Positions 6,274 through 8,272 of a DNA stretch of 8,272 nt are shown in pieces. The stretch lies in NCBI GenBank assembly GCA_017861475.1, contig JAGFXV010000047.1:1-8272 (forward strand), in the 5' to 3' direction. Under the pieces are notes generated by a model that saw nothing but the letters and a program-made list of their open reading frames with translations, was not told where the DNA came from and did no database searches. Numbering within the stretch: the stretch's first letter is position 1; each line of letters begins with the position of its first letter. The position numbers were made by a program, and so were the translations under genes. The stretch is from Bacillota bacterium (GTDB lineage: Bacteria > Bacillota > Syntrophomonadia > Syntrophomonadales > Syntrophomonadaceae).

Positions 6274-7014
6274 TTGTTGAATAATGAACTACGTAATGAT
6301 GAGAGTTTGGATGATCTCATACTCGGCAATATGAAGGTCATTCAACCCCGGGAAGGTTACCGCTTCTCTCTGGATGCAGTCCTTTTAGCCCATTTTCCCG
6401 CTGGCAACAGGATCAAACAAATTGTGGAATTGGGTTCAGGCAGCGGAGTCGTATCATTGCTGACGGCCTGGAGGGCTCCCCTGGCTCGAATAACAGCTCT
6501 TGAAGTACAACCGGCTATGGTGGAACGATCCCGCCGCAGCGTTGTCCTGAACGGATTGCAGGAACGAATCGACATTATTGAAGCAGATATAAAAGAAACA
6601 GAAAAGATACTACCGGGAGGGATGGCTGAACTGGTTTTAAGCAACCCTCCTTTTTGGAGAAAAGGGGAGGGCAAAATCAGTCAAGATCCGGAAGAAGCCG
6701 TTGCCCGACATGAGATTAAACTCAGTTTGCCGGAACTGGTGGAAAAAGGGGCATATCTTTTGGCTCCGGGTGGTAAATTGGATATTATTCACCGGGCGGA
6801 ACGCCTGGATGAAGCAATGGAATTGTTTCGCGTCTGCAAAGTGCCGGTCAGGAGATTGCGTTTTATCCACTCTTTCAGTGATCGTGAAGCACGGTTGGTA
6901 TTGATTGAAGGAGATAAAAATCCTCCCGGTCCGCTGACCGTTATGCCGCCGCTGATCATTTACGAACAAGTCGGGGTTTATGGTCAGGAATTGCGAAACA
7001 TTTACGGCAGATAG
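6274..7014 (+). CDS. trmN6: tRNA1(Val) adenine-37 N6-methyltransferase family protein (TrmN6/YabB)
   Basis: The product is a 246-residue class I SAM-dependent methyltransferase of the TrmN6 (YfiC/YabB) family, which methylates N6 of A37 in tRNA1(Val) in E. coli. Typical features are FSLDAVLLAHF (31-41), the SAM-binding motif I VELGSGSGVVSLL (51-63), the acidic motif ALEVQPAM (75-82) and the catalytic SNPPF (123-127, the N6-adenine NPP(Y/F) motif). The late segment RLRFIHSFSDREARLVLIEG (194-213) is also characteristic. The start is TTG at 6274, with AAGGAG (6261-6266) 7 nt upstream; a second TTG at 6277 is less well spaced. The ribosome binding site lies within the last codons of yabA. B. subtilis has yazA (GIY-YIG protein) after this gene; here it is absent. 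The exact tRNA target is inferred from the family. Confidence 0.92.
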   Translation: MLNNELRNDESLDDLILGNMKVIQPREGYRFSLDAVLLAHFPAGNRIKQIVELGSGSGVVSLLTAWRAPLARITALEVQPAMVERSRRSVVLNGLQERIDIIEADIKETEKILPGGMAELVLSNPPFWRKGEGKISQDPEEAVARHEIKLSLPELVEKGAYLLAPGGKLDIIHRAERLDEAMELFRVCKVPVRRLRFIHSFSDREARLVLIEGDKNPPGPLTVMPPLIIYEQVGVYGQELRNIYGR

Positions 7015-7065
7015 CAACTCAAATCCTGATGCGTGTGTGTGAATATAGTTAATTAGGAGAAAAAT

Positions 7066-7902
7066 ATGGAACCAGGTATTTTATATGTATGCGGCACCCC
7101 GATAGGAAATTTGGATGATGTCAGCATTCGCTTGTTAAAAACCTTGCGCAGCGTGGATCTGATTGCCTGTGAAGATACGCGCAACACGATAAAACTCCTT
7201 AACCGCTTTAAAATTAAAAAACCGCTGCTCAGTTATCATCAGTACAGCGGGAATGTAAGGGAAGATTATCTGCTGGAGGAACTCCGGGGCGGCAAAATGA
7301 TTGCCCTGGTAACCGACGCAGGAATGCCGGGAATATCAGATCCTGGCCCCGAACTGGTTAAAAAGGCCATTGCAGCCGGCATAAAGATTGAAGTCATTCC
7401 AGGGCCTTCAGCATTTACGGCAGCACTGGCAATTTCAGGACTGGACAGCAGCAGTTTTATTTTTTACGGATTTCTTCCCCGCCAGCATAACCAGCGCCGT
7501 AATTTATTAAAAGAATTGCAGGAGGAATGTCGTACCGTAATTTTTTATGAAGCCCCGCATCGCTTGTTGGCCAGTTTGGCAGATGTGCAGGATATTTTGG
7601 GTAATGACCAACCGCTGGTCATTGGCCGGGAATTGACCAAAAAATATCAGGAGATGCAGCGAGGTACGGTAGCTGAGATGATCAAACACTATCAAATTAA
7701 CGCACCCCGTGGAGAAATTTGCCTGCTCCTGCCGGGCAGACAGAAGGATCTTTCAACTACGTCCATTGAGCAAATTGCCGAGGAAACCAGACAGTTGATT
7801 AAACAGGGCTTGGACAAAAAAGAAGCCTTCAAAATGAAGGCTCATGAATATGGAATAAAAAAATCTCAGTTGTATAAGTACTTTTTAGATTTTCCGGAAT
7901 GA
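7066..7902 (+). CDS. rsmI: 16S rRNA (cytidine-1402 2'-O)-methyltransferase
   Basis: RsmI methylates the ribose of C1402 in the decoding centre of 16S rRNA, using SAM. The 278-residue protein has a tetrapyrrole-methylase-type fold with all family signatures: CGTPIGNLDD (9-18), CEDTRNT (35-41), TDAGMPGISDPG (83-94), IPGPSA (111-116), GFLPR (135-139), FYEAPHR (160-166) and GRELTKKYQE (187-196). The C-terminal helical segment ends EYGIKKSQLYKYF (261-273), as usual. The ATG at 7066 has AGGAGA (7055-7060) upstream. It follows trmN6 by 51 nt with no terminator seen, so it is the likely last gene of the plus-strand unit, and it converges on abrB with only 9 nt between the stop codons. Codons 251-259 also form a hairpin that appears to terminate abrB transcription on the other strand. 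Confidence 0.96.
   Translation: MEPGILYVCGTPIGNLDDVSIRLLKTLRSVDLIACEDTRNTIKLLNRFKIKKPLLSYHQYSGNVREDYLLEELRGGKMIALVTDAGMPGISDPGPELVKKAIAAGIKIEVIPGPSAFTAALAISGLDSSSFIFYGFLPRQHNQRRNLLKELQEECRTVIFYEAPHRLLASLADVQDILGNDQPLVIGRELTKKYQEMQRGTVAEMIKHYQINAPRGEICLLLPGRQKDLSTTSIEQIAEETRQLIKQGLDKKEAFKMKAHEYGIKKSQLYKYFLDFPE
7816..7842 (-). terminator. Putative intrinsic terminator for abrB, inside rsmI
   Basis: Read on the minus strand, AGCCTTC (7842-7836), the loop ATTTT and GAAGGCT (7830-7824) form a perfect 7-bp stem, followed by TCTTTTTT (7823-7816). It starts 70 nt after the abrB stop codon. On the plus strand the same hairpin is followed by CATGAA, not a T-tract, so rsmI transcription should not stop here. 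No other terminator is visible between the two convergent genes. Confidence 0.6.
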
Positions 7903-7911
7903 TGTGAGGGA

Positions 7912-8163
7912 TTAACCAATCTGTTTAACTAATTCTGTCAGACAGGCTTTGCAAAGATTTTTGCCTTTGTAATTCACAACATCTTCAGCATTGCCGCAGA
8001 ATATACAGGCCGGTTCATATTTCTTGAGGATGATTTTGTCGCTGTCAACGTAAATCTCCAAGGCGTCCTTTTCTTCAATTCCCATGGTACGTCTTAATTC
8101 GATAGGAATAACAATACGACCTAATTCATCTACTTTTCTAACTACACCGGTTGATTTCATCAT
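7912..8163 (-). CDS. abrB: AbrB-family transition-state regulator with cysteine-rich C-terminus
   Basis: The product is an 83-residue DNA-binding protein. Residues 2-51 contain the swapped-hairpin AbrB domain: MKSTGVVRKVDELGRIVIP, then IELRRTMGIEEKDALEIYVD and KIILKKYEP. This is nearly identical to B. subtilis AbrB, the global repressor of post-exponential genes that is itself repressed by Spo0A. The C-terminal half differs: instead of the Bacillus oligomerisation domain there are two cysteine pairs, CIFC (53-56) and CKAC (71-74), resembling a small zinc ribbon. The protein is slightly shorter than AbrB (about 96) and much shorter than SpoVT (about 178). The start is ATG at 8163, with GGAGGT (8177-8172) 8 nt upstream; a second ATG directly follows. 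The promoter and possible operators are at 8207-8256. The location at the end of the rsmI cluster is as in B. subtilis. Confidence 0.93.
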   Translation of the reverse strand: MMKSTGVVRKVDELGRIVIPIELRRTMGIEEKDALEIYVDSDKIILKKYEPACIFCGNAEDVVNYKGKNLCKACLTELVKQIG

Positions 8164-8171
8164 ACCCGCAG

Positions 8172-8177
8172 ACCTCC
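8172..8177 (-). promoter_or_regulatory. Ribosome binding site of abrB
   Basis: On the minus strand GGAGGT lies 8 nt before ATG 8163 and 11 nt before the second ATG at 8160, favouring the first of the tandem methionine codons. Confidence 0.85.
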
Positions 8178-8206
8178 ATTCATTGTTATATTTAAATAGT
8201 ACATCT

Positions 8207-8223
8207 TTCGACCTATTTCTGAA
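8207..8223 (-). promoter_or_regulatory. Tandem Spo0A-box-like sites in the abrB leader
   Basis: Minus-strand GGTCGAA (8213-8207) matches the 0A-box consensus TGNCGAA at all but the first base. A weaker TTCAGAA (8223-8217) lies 3 nt upstream, giving the 10-bp repeat spacing of the two 0A boxes of B. subtilis abrB. Both sit at or just downstream of the predicted transcription start near 8221, the place where Spo0A represses abrB in B. subtilis. The second box is degenerate, so the pair is tentative. Confidence 0.5.
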
Positions 8224-8227
8224 CTAG

Positions 8228-8256
8228 AGTATACCAGCGCTGGTAGAAAAAGTCAA
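8228..8256 (-). promoter_or_regulatory. abrB: Sigma-A-type promoter of abrB
   Basis: On the minus strand TTGACT (8256-8251) and TATACT (8233-8228) each match the sigma-A consensus at five of six positions and are separated by exactly 17 bp. The predicted start is about 8221, giving a leader of about 58 nt before ATG 8163. The AT-rich sequence further upstream is cut off by the window end. Confidence 0.88.
8232..8245. promoter_or_regulatory. Perfect 14-bp palindrome in the abrB promoter spacer (operator candidate)
   Basis: TACCAGCGCTGGTA is a perfect dyad. It lies between the -35 and -10 hexamers of the abrB promoter and shares two bases with the -10. Such a position would let a dimeric protein block RNA polymerase, or would allow a DNA-distortion activator to act. 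The binding protein is not known from this sequence. Confidence 0.5.
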
Positions 8257-8272
8257 GGTTTTAGCTACAAAA

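Noticed and set aside
6637..7017. Minus-strand open frame of 126 codons opposite trmN6
   Set aside because: It lies antisense to a clearly recognised methyltransferase, resembles no known protein and has composition typical of an antisense shadow.
7031..7041. Short GT repeat (GCGTGTGTGTG) between trmN6 and rsmI
   Set aside because: The run has only four to five repeat units and does not touch a promoter or ribosome binding site, so it is most likely chance.
1..8272. CRISPR arrays, insertion sequences, tRNA genes, phage or defence systems
   Set aside because: No direct-repeat arrays, transposase-like proteins, tRNA-like cloverleaf sequences or defence-type domains were found; all long frames are accounted for by housekeeping or small accessory genes.

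Overview
The window comes from a low-to-moderate GC, Gram-positive-type (Firmicutes) chromosome, most likely an endospore-forming member of the Clostridia or Negativicutes. The reasons are the Bacillus-like gene order (yaaO-tmk-holB-ricT-yabA-trmN6-rsmI, with convergent abrB), strong anti-SD-like ribosome binding sites, an AbrB nearly identical to the Bacillus one over its DNA-binding half, and a Spo0A-box-like sequence just downstream of the abrB promoter. The species cannot be named from the sequence alone.

Layout. Positions 1-79 are the 3' two thirds of a 5S rRNA gene, so the window begins at the end of an rRNA operon. An AT-rich segment follows with a GNAT acetyltransferase gene (178-783) overlapped by a small DUF1653 gene (770-991), closed by a clear intrinsic terminator (1043-1069). 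A new unit then starts, probably from a sigma-A-type promoter near 1080-1107: a lipid/diacylglycerol kinase family protein (1158-2087), a PLP-dependent Orn/Lys/Arg decarboxylase of the YaaO type (2144-3574), thymidylate kinase (3620-4237), the clamp-loader delta' subunit HolB (4304-5260), RicT (5309-6034), YabA (5973-6269), the tRNA methyltransferase TrmN6 (6274-7014) and the 16S rRNA methyltransferase RsmI (7066-7902). On the minus strand, convergent with this unit, lies abrB (7912-8163) with its own well-formed promoter at 8228-8256.

Functionally the plus-strand unit joins DNA precursor supply (Tmk), the replisome (HolB), control of replication initiation (YabA), control of RNA decay and of phosphorelay/sporulation (RicT), and RNA modification (TrmN6, RsmI). 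AbrB, the transition-state regulator, sits at its end. Compared with Bacillus subtilis, yaaQ and yaaR are missing between tmk and holB, and yazA is missing between trmN6 and rsmI.

I see no new multi-gene system here; most of the window is a conserved housekeeping cluster. The points worth a second look are local: the abrB control region (a 14-bp perfect palindrome inside the promoter plus tandem 0A-box-like sites), an abrB terminator apparently embedded in the rsmI coding sequence, a HolB without its zinc-binding cysteines, a shortened RicT whose last 20 codons are overprinted on yabA, and an AbrB whose C-terminal half carries two CxxC pairs.
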